From positions 1 through 60,486 of the forward strand of contig JAPPOQ010000031.1 in assembly GCA_028817895.1 (NCBI GenBank): 60,486 bases of DNA. The letters are read 5' to 3'. Position numbers and translations under genes: made by a program. The stretch is from Ahrensia sp. (GTDB taxonomy: Bacteria > Pseudomonadota > Alphaproteobacteria > Rhizobiales > Rhizobiaceae). Below, one piece after another: positions 25,065-34,463 of this stretch. The notes beneath the pieces are model-generated. The model searched no databases, had not been told where the DNA came from, and saw only the letters and a program-made list of their open reading frames with translations. Position 1 is the stretch's first letter, and every line of letters begins with the position of its first letter.

Positions 25065-25610
25065 ATGCCTGCACCGGTCGCTCTCATTCCCTCAAAACCA
25101 ATTCCACCGCTCTCACTGAAACTTGTCGATGGGAACGATTGGTCAACACAATCCGCGGCGGGCGAAAACTTCGCACTCATTACATTCTATCGCGGGTTTC
25201 ATTGCCCAAAATGCAAGGAACAGTTGCAAGAACTCCAGAGCAATCTTACTGCTCTGCGCGACCGAGGCGTATCCGTGACGGCTATTTCCATGGACCCGCA
25301 GGGCCGGGCTGAGCGCGCTCGTGATGAATGGGACCTCGACGCGCTGCCGATTGCCTATGGCCTCACGCAAGAACAGGCCGCCGAATGGGGTCTGCATCTG
25401 TCAACCAGCCGCGGAAAGACTTCCATGGGGGTCGAGGAGACGAAGATTTTCAACGAGCCGGGCCTGTTTCTCGTGCGCGCAGATGGAACGCTCTACGCAT
25501 CCTGGGTGCAGACCGTTCCCTTCGCCCGCCCGAAAACAGCCGACCTGCTGTCGATGATCGATTTCGTACTCGACAAGGACTACCCTCCACGTGGAACTTT
25601 GGCTGCTTGA
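25065..25610 (+). CDS. peroxiredoxin-like (AhpC/TSA) family protein
   Basis: Protein of 181 residues with a thioredoxin fold and GFHCPKCKEQL at about 45-55, giving a CxxC pair (Cys47, Cys50) where peroxiredoxins have their peroxidatic cysteine, followed by VSVTAISMDP and a PGLFLVRADGT strand. Cytoplasmic; probably a thiol peroxidase or reductase of the AhpC/TSA-related group. The start is ambiguous: ATG 25065 is preferred over GTG 25053. It is separated from rpoH by the terminator and therefore has its own promoter. Confidence 0.75.
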   Translation: MPAPVALIPSKPIPPLSLKLVDGNDWSTQSAAGENFALITFYRGFHCPKCKEQLQELQSNLTALRDRGVSVTAISMDPQGRAERARDEWDLDALPIAYGLTQEQAAEWGLHLSTSRGKTSMGVEETKIFNEPGLFLVRADGTLYASWVQTVPFARPKTADLLSMIDFVLDKDYPPRGTLAA

Positions 25611-25661
25611 TGTTCGGCGCTCAATCCCTTTAGTTGGACCGAGAGGCGGACATTCACCGAC

Positions 25662-28600
25662 TCACCCCTCCATGCGGACCAGCAGGTCCTTTGCGTCGAT
25701 CTGATCACCGCGTTTGACGAAGATCTCTGCAACCGTGCCATCGGCTTCGGCATGCAATGCTGTTTCCATCTTCATCGCTTCGATGGAGAGCAGCACGTCT
25801 CCGGCGGAAATCTCATCGCCCGGCTCCACCATGATGGTTGAGACAACGCCGGGCATGGGGGCGCCGACATGGCTGGCATTTCCGGGTTCGGCTTTGGGAC
25901 GTACAACCGCGGCTTCGCCGCCGCGATGACGATCCGGCACGCGGGCACGACGCGGTTGGCCATTGAGTTCGAAAAATACCGTGACCATGCCCTGATCGTC
26001 CATTTCGCCGATGGCGAGGCAGCGGATAACGAGCAGCTTGCCCTTCTCGATCTCCACGCCGACCTCTTCGCCCGGTTGCATGCCGTAGAAGTAAACCGGT
26101 GTAGGCAGGGTGGCGGTGGGGCCGAAAGCATCGCGCGCCAACGCATAATCGGTGAAGACCTTTGGATACATCAGATAGGAAGCGAACTCTGTATCGCCGA
26201 CCTCGCGACCGATCGCCGTTTCAACCTCTTTGCGCAAAGCATCCAAATCAGCCGGCGGCAGAAGAGCACCCACACGATCGGTCAACGGTTCTTCGCCCTT
26301 TAGAACCTTCTTCTGGAAGTTTTCCGGCCAGCCGCCTTTGGGAAAGCCGAGTTCGCCTTTCATCATGGACACGACCGAATCCGGGAACGCGATGTCCTTT
26401 TCCGGCGTTTCCACTTCTTCGCGCGATAGGTCTTGAGATACCATCATCAGCGCCATGTCGCCCACCACCTTGGAGGAAGGCGTCACCTTAACGATGTCGC
26501 CGAACATGTCGTTGACTTGCGCATAGGCCTTGGCAACTTCGTTCCATCGCGTTTCGAGTTTGAGCGACCGCGCCTGCTCTTTCAGATTGGTGTATTGCCC
26601 GCCCGGCATTTCATGCAGATAGACCTCGGAGGCCGGCGACTTCACATCGCTTTCAAAGGCGGCATATTGCGCCCGCACGCTTTCCCAATAGAGCGAAATC
26701 TGGCGGATCGCATCCGGGTCAAGACCCGGGTCACGCTCGCTGCCGCGCAATGCCTCGACGATGGACCCAAGGCAGGGCTGCGATGTACCCCCTGACAGTG
26801 CGTCCATGGCTGCGTCCACTGCATCCACACCCGATTCAACGGCGGCCAGCACGGTTGCAGCTGAAATTCCGGATGTGTCATGCGTGTGGAAATGGATCGG
26901 CAGATCGACCGCCTTGCGCAGAGCGGGGAACAATTCACGCGCGGCAGCGGGCTTCATCAGTCCCGCCATATCCTTGATGGCGATGATATGCGCTCCAGCT
27001 TTCTGTAGCGCTTCGGCCATCTCCAGATAGTATTTCAGATCATATTTGCCGGGATCGGCGGCGGACAGATCGCCCGTGTAACAGACAGTCGCTTCAAGCA
27101 GCTTGTCAGTCTCCAGCACCGCATCCATGCAGGGGCGCATATTGTCGACCCAGTTGAGCGAATCGAAGACACGGAAAATGTCGACGCCACCCTTGGCGGC
27201 TTCCCGGGTCCAGTGTTTGACGACATTGTCAGGATAGCCGGTATAGCCGACGCCGTTTGAGCCGCGCACCAGTGCCTGCAACAGAAGATTGGGCGCGCGT
27301 TCCCGGATCGCAGCGAGGCGCTCCCAAGGGTCTTCAGTGAGAAAGCGCATCGCGACGTCGAACGTCGCGCCGCCCCAGCATTCAAGCGATAGAAGCTGCG
27401 GCAGGGCCTTCGCATAGGCCCCAGCGACTGCGACGATGTCATAGCTGCGCATGCGGGTCGCGAGCAGCGATTGGTGCCCGTCACGCATCGTCGTATCGGT
27501 GACCAGAACCTGCTTTTGATCCCGCATCCATTTGGAGAACGCCGTTGGCCCATTGGCTTCAAGGCGCTGGCGTGTTCCGTCTGTGATCTCGCCTTCAAAC
27601 CAGGGAGCGCTCGGCGTTGGCAGGTTCGGGGCAGGTTTCGTCCTGTCGCGGGCTTCAGGGTGTCCGTTCACGGTCACATCGCCGATATAGTTCAACAGCC
27701 GCGTGGCACGGTCACGCCGCTTCACCTTTTCGAAAAGTTCTGGCGTCGTGTCGATGAACTTGGTCGTGTAGCTGTTATCCTTGAAGCTTGGATGGGTGAT
27801 GATGTTTTCAAGGAAGGTCAGATTGGTGGCCACGCCGCGAATACGGAACTCGCGCAGCGCACGATCCATGCGCTTGATCGTTTCCTGATAGGTGGGCGCC
27901 CAGGCTGTCACCTTCTCCAGAAGCGGGTCGTAGTAACGCGTGATCACAGCGCCGGAATAGGCCGTGCCCCCGTCCAGGCGAATGCCAAAGCCGGTCGCGC
28001 CGCGATAGGCGGTGATGCGACCATAGTCGGGAATGAAATTCTGTTCGGGGTCTTCGGTGGTGATGCGGCATTGAAGCGCATGACCGTTGAGCTTGATATC
28101 ACTTTGCGCCGGAACGCCGGATTCCTTTGAGCCGATTCTGTGCCCGTCCACCAGGTGAATTTGCGCCTTGATGATATCGATGCCGGTAACCTCTTCCGTC
28201 ACCGTGTGCTCCACCTGAACGCGCGGATTGACTTCGATGAAGTAGAACTTCTCGCTGTCCATATCCATGAGGAACTCAACCGTGCCCGCGCCCAGATAGT
28301 TGGTCGCATTGGCGATCTTCAGCGCGTAGCCGCACAGTTCCTGGCGTTTCTCTTCCGAAAGATAAGGGGCTGGCGCACGCTCCACGACCTTCTGATTGCG
28401 GCGCTGAATGGAACAGTCACGCTCAAAAAGATGGACAGCGCTGCCCTGGCCATCACCCAGAATTTGCACTTCGACGTGACGGGCGCGTTCGACGAGCTTT
28501 TCAAGATAGATCTCATCCTTGCCGAATGCGGCGCGTGCCTCGCGGCGGGCTTCCAGCGCCTCCCCTTCAAGCTCGGTTTCGGAGCGAATGACACGCATGC

Positions 28601-29123
28601 CGCGCCCGCCCCCGCCCCAGGACGCTTTCAGCATGACCGGATAACCGACGTCCTGCGCCATCTTGCGCACCTGCGCCATGTCTTCCGGCAGCGGATCGGT
28701 GGCCGGGACGACGGGTACGCCAGCCTTGATGGCCAGATTGCGCGCCGCGACCTTGTTGCCAAGCGAGCGCATCGTCTCTGCCTTTGGTCCGATAAAGGTG
28801 ATGCCGGCTTCCACGCAGGCGTCTACGAATTCCGGCGATTCAGACAGCAAGCCATAGCCGGGATGGATCGCATCGGCACCGGATAATTTGGCAACGCGAA
28901 TGACCTCGTCGATCGACAGATAGCTTTCGATCGGCCCAAGAGGCCTTTTCAGATGCGGTCCGGAGCCAATTTGGTAGCTTTCATCCGCCTTGAAGCGATG
29001 CAGCGCCAGCTTGTCTTCCTCTGCCCAGATCGCGACTGTTTTCAAATCGAGTTCATTTGCGGCGCGGAACACGCGGATCGCAATTTCGGACCGGTTGGCA
29101 ACGAGGATTTTCGAAATGGGCAT
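25662..29123 (-). CDS. pyc: pyruvate carboxylase
   Basis: Single-chain pyruvate carboxylase of 1153 residues. Domains in order: biotin carboxylase (about 1-455; ATP-grasp ASWGGGGRGM, EVNPRVQVEHTVTE), carboxyltransferase (about 530-800; DTTMRDGHQSLLATRMR, TGDLSAADPGKYDL), allosteric linker, and biotinyl domain with AMKMETA, Lys1118 being biotinylated. It converts pyruvate, bicarbonate and ATP to oxaloacetate, an anaplerotic reaction. The length and order are standard. It is transcribed separately from its upstream neighbour, the MttB-like gene, by a 164-base gap. Confidence 0.97.
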   Translation of the reverse strand: MPISKILVANRSEIAIRVFRAANELDLKTVAIWAEEDKLALHRFKADESYQIGSGPHLKRPLGPIESYLSIDEVIRVAKLSGADAIHPGYGLLSESPEFVDACVEAGITFIGPKAETMRSLGNKVAARNLAIKAGVPVVPATDPLPEDMAQVRKMAQDVGYPVMLKASWGGGGRGMRVIRSETELEGEALEARREARAAFGKDEIYLEKLVERARHVEVQILGDGQGSAVHLFERDCSIQRRNQKVVERAPAPYLSEEKRQELCGYALKIANATNYLGAGTVEFLMDMDSEKFYFIEVNPRVQVEHTVTEEVTGIDIIKAQIHLVDGHRIGSKESGVPAQSDIKLNGHALQCRITTEDPEQNFIPDYGRITAYRGATGFGIRLDGGTAYSGAVITRYYDPLLEKVTAWAPTYQETIKRMDRALREFRIRGVATNLTFLENIITHPSFKDNSYTTKFIDTTPELFEKVKRRDRATRLLNYIGDVTVNGHPEARDRTKPAPNLPTPSAPWFEGEITDGTRQRLEANGPTAFSKWMRDQKQVLVTDTTMRDGHQSLLATRMRSYDIVAVAGAYAKALPQLLSLECWGGATFDVAMRFLTEDPWERLAAIRERAPNLLLQALVRGSNGVGYTGYPDNVVKHWTREAAKGGVDIFRVFDSLNWVDNMRPCMDAVLETDKLLEATVCYTGDLSAADPGKYDLKYYLEMAEALQKAGAHIIAIKDMAGLMKPAAARELFPALRKAVDLPIHFHTHDTSGISAATVLAAVESGVDAVDAAMDALSGGTSQPCLGSIVEALRGSERDPGLDPDAIRQISLYWESVRAQYAAFESDVKSPASEVYLHEMPGGQYTNLKEQARSLKLETRWNEVAKAYAQVNDMFGDIVKVTPSSKVVGDMALMMVSQDLSREEVETPEKDIAFPDSVVSMMKGELGFPKGGWPENFQKKVLKGEEPLTDRVGALLPPADLDALRKEVETAIGREVGDTEFASYLMYPKVFTDYALARDAFGPTATLPTPVYFYGMQPGEEVGVEIEKGKLLVIRCLAIGEMDDQGMVTVFFELNGQPRRARVPDRHRGGEAAVVRPKAEPGNASHVGAPMPGVVSTIMVEPGDEISAGDVLLSIEAMKMETALHAEADGTVAEIFVKRGDQIDAKDLLVRMEG

Positions 29124-29287
29124 GAGGAGGAAATTCGCTGAACTGACATCGATATTTCCACTATAGACCGCTCAAGCCCGGTTGCGAAACATACTCCCGC
29201 CATCGCAAATAGTCGAAGTCGGGCACGCGAAATCGGGTGGGAGGGGTGCGCGATCAACTCGACTACTTTGTCAGCGTCCTGAATGGA

Positions 29288-30865
29288 CTAACCCGCCCGC
29301 ATTGCTGCTCGATCAAGATGTATCGCAAAGCGGTTACGCAGCCAGGCATCGGTTTCGGCGTCGATCAGATCGGGGAAGAACCCATCCAGCACCTCGCGTT
29401 TGCGGGCGATGGCCATGTGCACAATGTCGGGCTTGCCTTTTTCCGACCATTCCTTGGGGCTGAAGCGGTTTGCCAGATCGGGATAGTAGTAGTCACGCTG
29501 CATGAGATCGAGCGTCTGGCCGTGGCCGAGATAATGCCCCGGCCCCTGCATGCAAACTTCGCGCATTGCGTCGATGGACAGGGATTGGGGCGTTACCTCG
29601 ATGCCACGCACGCAACGCAGGGCTTGGCCTAGTGCATCGTTGTCCAGAAACAGGCTTTCCAGACAGAAGCCCATCAAGGAGCCATGCATTCCGGCTGCTT
29701 CATATACGATATTGGTTCCAGCCAACCCCGCCGTGACGTGAGCGATGCCCTTTTCCCACCCGGCTTGAATGTCTGGCAGTTTGGCATCGCACATGCCTGC
29801 CGCAGATCCTCCGGGCAGGTTGTAATAGTTGGCCATCTGACCGCAGGCAGCCGTCAACAGAGCCTGCTCGCCTGAACCGCCCGACATGGCTCCGGTGCGC
29901 AGATCAGACACGAAAGGCCATGTCCCGAAGATTGCGGGGTGTCCTGGCGCCAAAGCGTTGACGAATACGAGGCCAGCCAACACTTCAGCGACCGCCTGTA
30001 CCACCGAACCGGCAATGGCTGCCGGTGACGTTGCGCCTGCCTGCCCGGCGGAAAGCAGGAGCACCGGCATGCCACCCTTCACGCATTCCTCCAGCACGTC
30101 GCAAGCATCGGCGGCAAAGCGCAATGGCGGCACGACGAAGCAGTTGGAATTGGAAACGAAGGGCCGCTCTCGGAACGCGTCTTCACCACCGGCAACCTTG
30201 TACATCATCTCCAACGCATCCGGCACATAGTCGGCCAGCGTGAAGGATGTACCGATATGCTTGCTCGTGCCGGAGAGGCAGGCATAGAGCGTGTTCAAAT
30301 CCATCTCGCGCGGATCGGTGATGTCTCGAGCCACCATCGGTCGCTGGAAAAAATGGATGTTGTCGAGCGTTTCTACGATGCGCGCGGCGTCGTAAATGTC
30401 GCGCAAATAGCTTTCGCGGTAAGCATTGTTTTCCAGATCAACCACGTGAACGGCGGCGCCCGCCGTGCCGAAATGGACCTTCGAGCCTTGCGGATGGATG
30501 TCGTGTTTCGGGTCACGACCATGCAAGGCGAAACTTCTGTTTGCTGCTGCGATCGTGTCCATCACAAGGCCGCGCGGAAAGCGTAGGCGCCCATCCGAGC
30601 CGTTGACGGCCCCAACGCGTTCGCACGCTTCAATCAACGTGGGCGTTCCCTGCGACAGGCCGATCTCCTCGAGAACAGTGAGGACAGCCTCATGCACCTG
30701 CGCCACATCATCGTCAGACAGTGGTCGGTAAGTCCCGCCGGAGAGCCCCGCTCGGACGGGGCGAAGATCGGCGGCCAGCGGCGCAGCTCGCACAGCGCGT
30801 CTTGCGGCACGGCCTCCGTTGCGTGATGATCTCTGCGGCGCAACGTCGATATCCTGCACGGACAT
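29288..30865 (-). CDS. trimethylamine methyltransferase family (MttB superfamily) protein, non-pyrrolysine type
   Basis: Protein of 525 residues of the MttB superfamily: GLSGGTYRPLSDDDVAQVHE, LLSAGQAGATSPAAIAG, NYYNLPGGSAAGMCDAKLPD and the C-terminal PGHYLGHGQTLDLMQRDYYYP signature. The frame has no internal TAG, so it is not a pyrrolysine enzyme; non-Pyl members methylate cob(I)alamin proteins from glycine betaine, carnitine or similar quaternary amines. No corrinoid protein or methyltetrahydrofolate methyltransferase gene lies nearby. The N-terminus (about 1-40) is an arginine/alanine-rich extension. Confidence 0.88.
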   Translation of the reverse strand: MSVQDIDVAPQRSSRNGGRAARRAVRAAPLAADLRPVRAGLSGGTYRPLSDDDVAQVHEAVLTVLEEIGLSQGTPTLIEACERVGAVNGSDGRLRFPRGLVMDTIAAANRSFALHGRDPKHDIHPQGSKVHFGTAGAAVHVVDLENNAYRESYLRDIYDAARIVETLDNIHFFQRPMVARDITDPREMDLNTLYACLSGTSKHIGTSFTLADYVPDALEMMYKVAGGEDAFRERPFVSNSNCFVVPPLRFAADACDVLEECVKGGMPVLLLSAGQAGATSPAAIAGSVVQAVAEVLAGLVFVNALAPGHPAIFGTWPFVSDLRTGAMSGGSGEQALLTAACGQMANYYNLPGGSAAGMCDAKLPDIQAGWEKGIAHVTAGLAGTNIVYEAAGMHGSLMGFCLESLFLDNDALGQALRCVRGIEVTPQSLSIDAMREVCMQGPGHYLGHGQTLDLMQRDYYYPDLANRFSPKEWSEKGKPDIVHMAIARKREVLDGFFPDLIDAETDAWLRNRFAIHLDRAAMRAG

Positions 30866-30954
30866 GGGCTTCCTCCGCGACCCACAATATTGTCAGGAGT
30901 GTTCGTCAAAAACCTCCGTCAGCGCAACTGATTTTTGTGGCGGTCAGAAACGGT

Positions 30955-31314
30955 CTATCCCCCCACCCGAAAAGTGACGCCATCAGAGGTGCGGTAGCGG
31001 TTATCGCCGATCTTCGTATAGCTCACGCAGCGCGTTCCCTTCGCCGGGCCGCTCGGGAATGTGGTGCACACCCTATTGCCCTGCGGCTTCCATGTTCCGT
31101 TGAAGGTGCCAATCAGGGCGCGAGCCGTCACGGTGCCGTTGGAGCGATACACCATGCTGACCCGCATTCCGAAGCGCCGCGTGGTGATCGGCTTGTTGAG
31201 CATTTCCCTTTGAATTTCCGCCTGTGTCAGCGTTCGCGCTTGTGCGGAGGCGAGGCTAAAGGCCCCGATGACCAGCATGAAACAAAGTGCGGTGATCATG
31301 TTGGAACGGGTCAT
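30955..31314 (-). CDS. small secreted protein of unknown function
   Basis: Protein of 119 residues from the ATG at 31314, chosen because it is followed directly by a signal peptide (MITALCFMLVIGAFSLASA, cleavage near residue 24). The mature part has two cysteines (RVCTTF, TRCVSY) that probably form a disulfide, and a pattern resembling short periplasmic DUF995-like domains, but I cannot name the family securely. An upstream in-frame ATG would add 44 unlikely residues. Divergent from the cytochrome b561-like gene across a 130-base gap. Confidence 0.6.
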   Translation of the reverse strand: MTRSNMITALCFMLVIGAFSLASAQARTLTQAEIQREMLNKPITTRRFGMRVSMVYRSNGTVTARALIGTFNGTWKPQGNRVCTTFPSGPAKGTRCVSYTKIGDNRYRTSDGVTFRVGG

Positions 31315-31444
31315 GGCTTGGCTCCGGCGAGGGGTGAATGCATCAATAACGGTGAGCGAGGTCAAGAAGTTGCAAATTGCAGCAGAGTCATGAACGCTGG
31401 TGCTTGCTTTATCGATAAAAACCGAAGTGAGCGAGGCCGCAAGC

Positions 31445-31975
31445 ATGGTGAGACGGCGGTTCTTCTTGAAGACCCTTCACTGGACGCTTCTACCGCTTTT
31501 CATATGGTTTGTGGTTGTCCAGCCTTCGGATGTCGCGCGGATTGGGCCGCAGGCCGTTCGCCTACATTCGGTTTTTGGTTTGATTTTCGTGACGTTGGCG
31601 CTGATTTGGTCTGCCGATTATCTTTTTCGCGGCCTTGCAGGACGGCCCGGCCCCAAGCTGAAGGGACGATTGCGCCCATTCCATCAGATTTTGCACAAGG
31701 TTCTCATTTGGGGTCTGTTTCTCGTCGCCCTCACCGGGTTTCTGCTGGGTGTGACGGCGTCACGGCAATTGTTTGCCGGTGATCTGGTGCCGATCGGCGT
31801 TCCGCTGGGCCTTCCACGAGCCAACGACTTTGTCGGCTTGGTCCACACGGTGGAATTCTACGGTCTCGCAGTCGTGGCTGCTGTTCATGCGCTCTTTCAC
31901 ATATGGCGCCATATCTGGCTGCGCGACAATGCGTTGCGCATCATGGTGCCAAAGATGTTCCATCGCTTCTTGTAG
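31445..31975 (+). CDS. cytochrome b561-like membrane protein
   Basis: Protein of 176 residues with four membrane segments and histidines in haem-ligand positions: LKTLHWTLLP, RLHSVFG, HQILHKVL, LVHTVEFYG and VHALFHIW. This fits the bacterial cytochrome b561 family, which passes electrons between the quinone pool and acceptors. The start ATG 31445 places the first conserved histidine at about residue 12, as expected. It is convergent with the DoxX-like gene. Confidence 0.8.
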   Translation: MVRRRFFLKTLHWTLLPLFIWFVVVQPSDVARIGPQAVRLHSVFGLIFVTLALIWSADYLFRGLAGRPGPKLKGRLRPFHQILHKVLIWGLFLVALTGFLLGVTASRQLFAGDLVPIGVPLGLPRANDFVGLVHTVEFYGLAVVAAVHALFHIWRHIWLRDNALRIMVPKMFHRFL

Positions 31976-31998
31976 GGCGGGAACGGGCGCATCGATGT

Positions 31999-32499
31999 TC
32001 AAATTGCCGGGTCGCCCATTGATGCTGCAAGGCGTCGATTGCGCAACCCATCGATCGTGTAACCGTCGTGGCGACGCAGAAGGAAAAGCGCAACTAGCGC
32101 CCCCAAAGTTGCCACCGAGGTCCAAAGCAGATTGGCCGGAAAGTTGATGTAGCCGATCTCGAACGTGCCGGTGTTGATGGCCTTTATCAGGCCGCCCTTG
32201 ACCAAAACGCTGCCGGACAGGAAGGCACCGATGATGCCTGTGGCGTGCATCAGTGTTACCGCTGCGTAGACTGGCGTTCGCAACAGTCCAAGGACAAAGG
32301 CGAGCGCCAACGCCATCTGAACCGCCCCGACAGCGTAGGCATAATCCTGGGTCACCCAGTCCAGCCCATAGGTGCCGCGAAAGACGTTCACCATCCATTC
32401 AGGTCGCAGGAACTTTAGTGACGCCCAGACAATTAGAAAAGCACCAACCGCCAGCCGGATGGACAGGAGTGCAAGGTTCAATCGGGTGGTGAGGGACAT
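31999..32499 (-). CDS. DoxX-like membrane protein
   Basis: Protein of 166 residues with four predicted membrane helices (about 10-28, 55-75, 82-102 and 120-142) and the RLAVGAFLIVWASLKFLRPE start typical of DoxX-type proteins. No catalytic motif is visible; related proteins are linked with thiosulfate or redox metabolism but the role here is unknown. It is the only gene between the cytochrome b561-like and ThDP genes; the 200-base gap on its upstream side (32500-32699) shows no other gene. Confidence 0.65.
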   Translation of the reverse strand: MSLTTRLNLALLSIRLAVGAFLIVWASLKFLRPEWMVNVFRGTYGLDWVTQDYAYAVGAVQMALALAFVLGLLRTPVYAAVTLMHATGIIGAFLSGSVLVKGGLIKAINTGTFEIGYINFPANLLWTSVATLGALVALFLLRRHDGYTIDGLRNRRLAASMGDPAI

Positions 32500-32699
32500 C
32501 GAACTTGGGTCCGGCCATTAAAGGCATCCACCATAAATGCCGAGCGGCAGAAGGGCCAACTCACAATGTTGCCAAGCCAAAGTGAAGGCCGTGCGCTTGT
32601 GGATCGCCCGCCTCCCATGCACAAGCGACAGCGCGACGGATCGCCGGGGCATGGTCGCAGGACCAGAAAAACAAGAACGTTCACAGGGCAGGGCGCTTA

Positions 32700-34313
32700 A
32701 TGACCAAAACAGTTCGAGCCGCAGACATACTTGCTCGCAGGCTTTACGCGGCGGGCTGTCGCCATGCTTTTGGCATGCCGGGTGGTGAAGTTCTGACCCT
32801 GGTTGATGCGCTGGAAGCGGCTGGCATTCGCTTTCACCTCACGCGACACGAAAATGCCGCCGGGTTCATGGCGGAAGGCGTCCACCATATGGACGGGGCT
32901 CCGGCCATACTGGTCGCCACGGTCGGCCCCGGGGCGATGAACGCCGTTAACGTGGTGGCCAATGCCGAGCAGGACCGCGTTCCATTGATCATGCTGACCG
33001 GCTGCGTGGATGCGGCGGAAGTGCAGACCTACACACATCAGATCCTCGATCACCGGGCGGTTTTTGAACCCATCACAAAAGCAACCTTCACTCTGGATGC
33101 CGCCGCTGCCGGAGTGATTGCCGAAAAGGCTGTCGGCATCGCGACAGAAGGCCGCCCCGGCCCGGTTCACATCGACGTACCGATCTCCGTCGCCGATGCT
33201 CCGGGCATCGATATGTCAGGGCAGCGCGTTGCCGCCAGTGCAGCCGTTCCGGCAACCAGGGACTTGGAGACCGCACGCGCATGGCTGAAGGAGGCAAAGC
33301 GACCGGTACTGATCGCTGGTCTTGATATTCTTTACGATGATTCGGTGGATGCGCTTCGCGCTCTTGTCGAAAAACACAATGTGCCGGTGATCACCAGCTA
33401 TAAGGCCAAGGGTGTCTTGCCTGAAGATCACCCGCTGAGCCTGGGCGGGGCTGGTTTGTCCCCCCTGGCGGATCGACATCTCCTGCCATTGATTGCCGAG
33501 GCTGATCTGATCATTTGCGCCGGTTACGACCCCATTGAGATGCGCACGGGATGGCGCGATCCCTGGGATCCCGCAAAGCAGAATGTGATCGACATTCATG
33601 CTGCGCCCAATCATCACTTCATGCATCAGGCGACTCTGAGCTTTATCGCGCATACGGGTGAAACGCTTAATGCCCTGTCTGATGGTGTTGATGGCCACCA
33701 AACATGGGCAGACGGACGCATTGACGATCTACGCGCTGCTTTGAGTAACGCCTTTGCCGATAGCGAGGATTGGGGCCCGGCAGCGGTGATAGCAGAGTGC
33801 CGCACTGTTCTGCCGCGCGACACGGTTGCCACTGTCGACAGCGGTGCGCATCGCATTTTGCTGTCGCAGATGTGGCGCAGCTTTGAACCGCGTGGGCTTT
33901 TGCAATCTACCGGCCTGTGCACCATGGGCTGCGCATTGCCCCTGGCCATGGGTGCAAAGCTTGCCGCACCCGAGCGACCGGTCGTCGGTTTCACCGGCGA
34001 TGCGGGATTTCTGATGGTAGCGGGTGAACTGTCGAGCGCGGCGGAAATGGGCCTGAACACCATTTTTGTGGTGTTTGTGGATGAATCCCTCGCACTGATC
34101 GATCTGAAACAACGCCAAAGACAACTCACCAACAATGGCGTTGACTTTATCGGGCACGACTATGCGGCAATTGCGCGCGCATTTGGCGGGCATGGCGTGA
34201 CCGCCAACAACCGTTCTGATCTGCGCTCAGCGCTCAAAAACGCGCTTAATGCCGACACATTCACGCTGATCGCCGCCCATATCGACCGACATGCCTATGA
34301 CGGAAGGATCTGA
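32700..34313 (+). CDS. thiamine-diphosphate-dependent enzyme, acetolactate-synthase-like
   Basis: Protein of 537 residues with the three-domain layout of the acetolactate synthase/benzoylformate decarboxylase family: PYR domain with RHENAAGFMAEG (catalytic Glu51), central domain (about 185-330) and PP domain with GDAGFLMVAGELS from about residue 434. The usual GDG...NN metal/ThDP motif is altered to GDAG and, about 26 residues on, VDES, so cofactor binding may differ. No partner gene is adjacent (no ilvN). The substrate is unknown; it could be a decarboxylase or carboligase. The start codon at 32700 lies 200 bases from its neighbour, consistent with an own promoter. Confidence 0.85.
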   Translation: MTKTVRAADILARRLYAAGCRHAFGMPGGEVLTLVDALEAAGIRFHLTRHENAAGFMAEGVHHMDGAPAILVATVGPGAMNAVNVVANAEQDRVPLIMLTGCVDAAEVQTYTHQILDHRAVFEPITKATFTLDAAAAGVIAEKAVGIATEGRPGPVHIDVPISVADAPGIDMSGQRVAASAAVPATRDLETARAWLKEAKRPVLIAGLDILYDDSVDALRALVEKHNVPVITSYKAKGVLPEDHPLSLGGAGLSPLADRHLLPLIAEADLIICAGYDPIEMRTGWRDPWDPAKQNVIDIHAAPNHHFMHQATLSFIAHTGETLNALSDGVDGHQTWADGRIDDLRAALSNAFADSEDWGPAAVIAECRTVLPRDTVATVDSGAHRILLSQMWRSFEPRGLLQSTGLCTMGCALPLAMGAKLAAPERPVVGFTGDAGFLMVAGELSSAAEMGLNTIFVVFVDESLALIDLKQRQRQLTNNGVDFIGHDYAAIARAFGGHGVTANNRSDLRSALKNALNADTFTLIAAHIDRHAYDGRI

Positions 34314-34463
34314 CTCATGCCCATACAGGGGCCCGTACAAGGCGGATCATAGCGAGCGGCACGATCATAACATTTGCGTCATAACCACCTTTGTGCCGTT
34401 TCTTTGAATATAAGTTTCCAACATAACGAAGAAATTCAGCACGCAGTTTCTGCCGAGAGAGCC

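Noticed and set aside
29288-30865. Pyrrolysine-containing MttB
   Set aside because: No in-frame TAG interrupts the gene.
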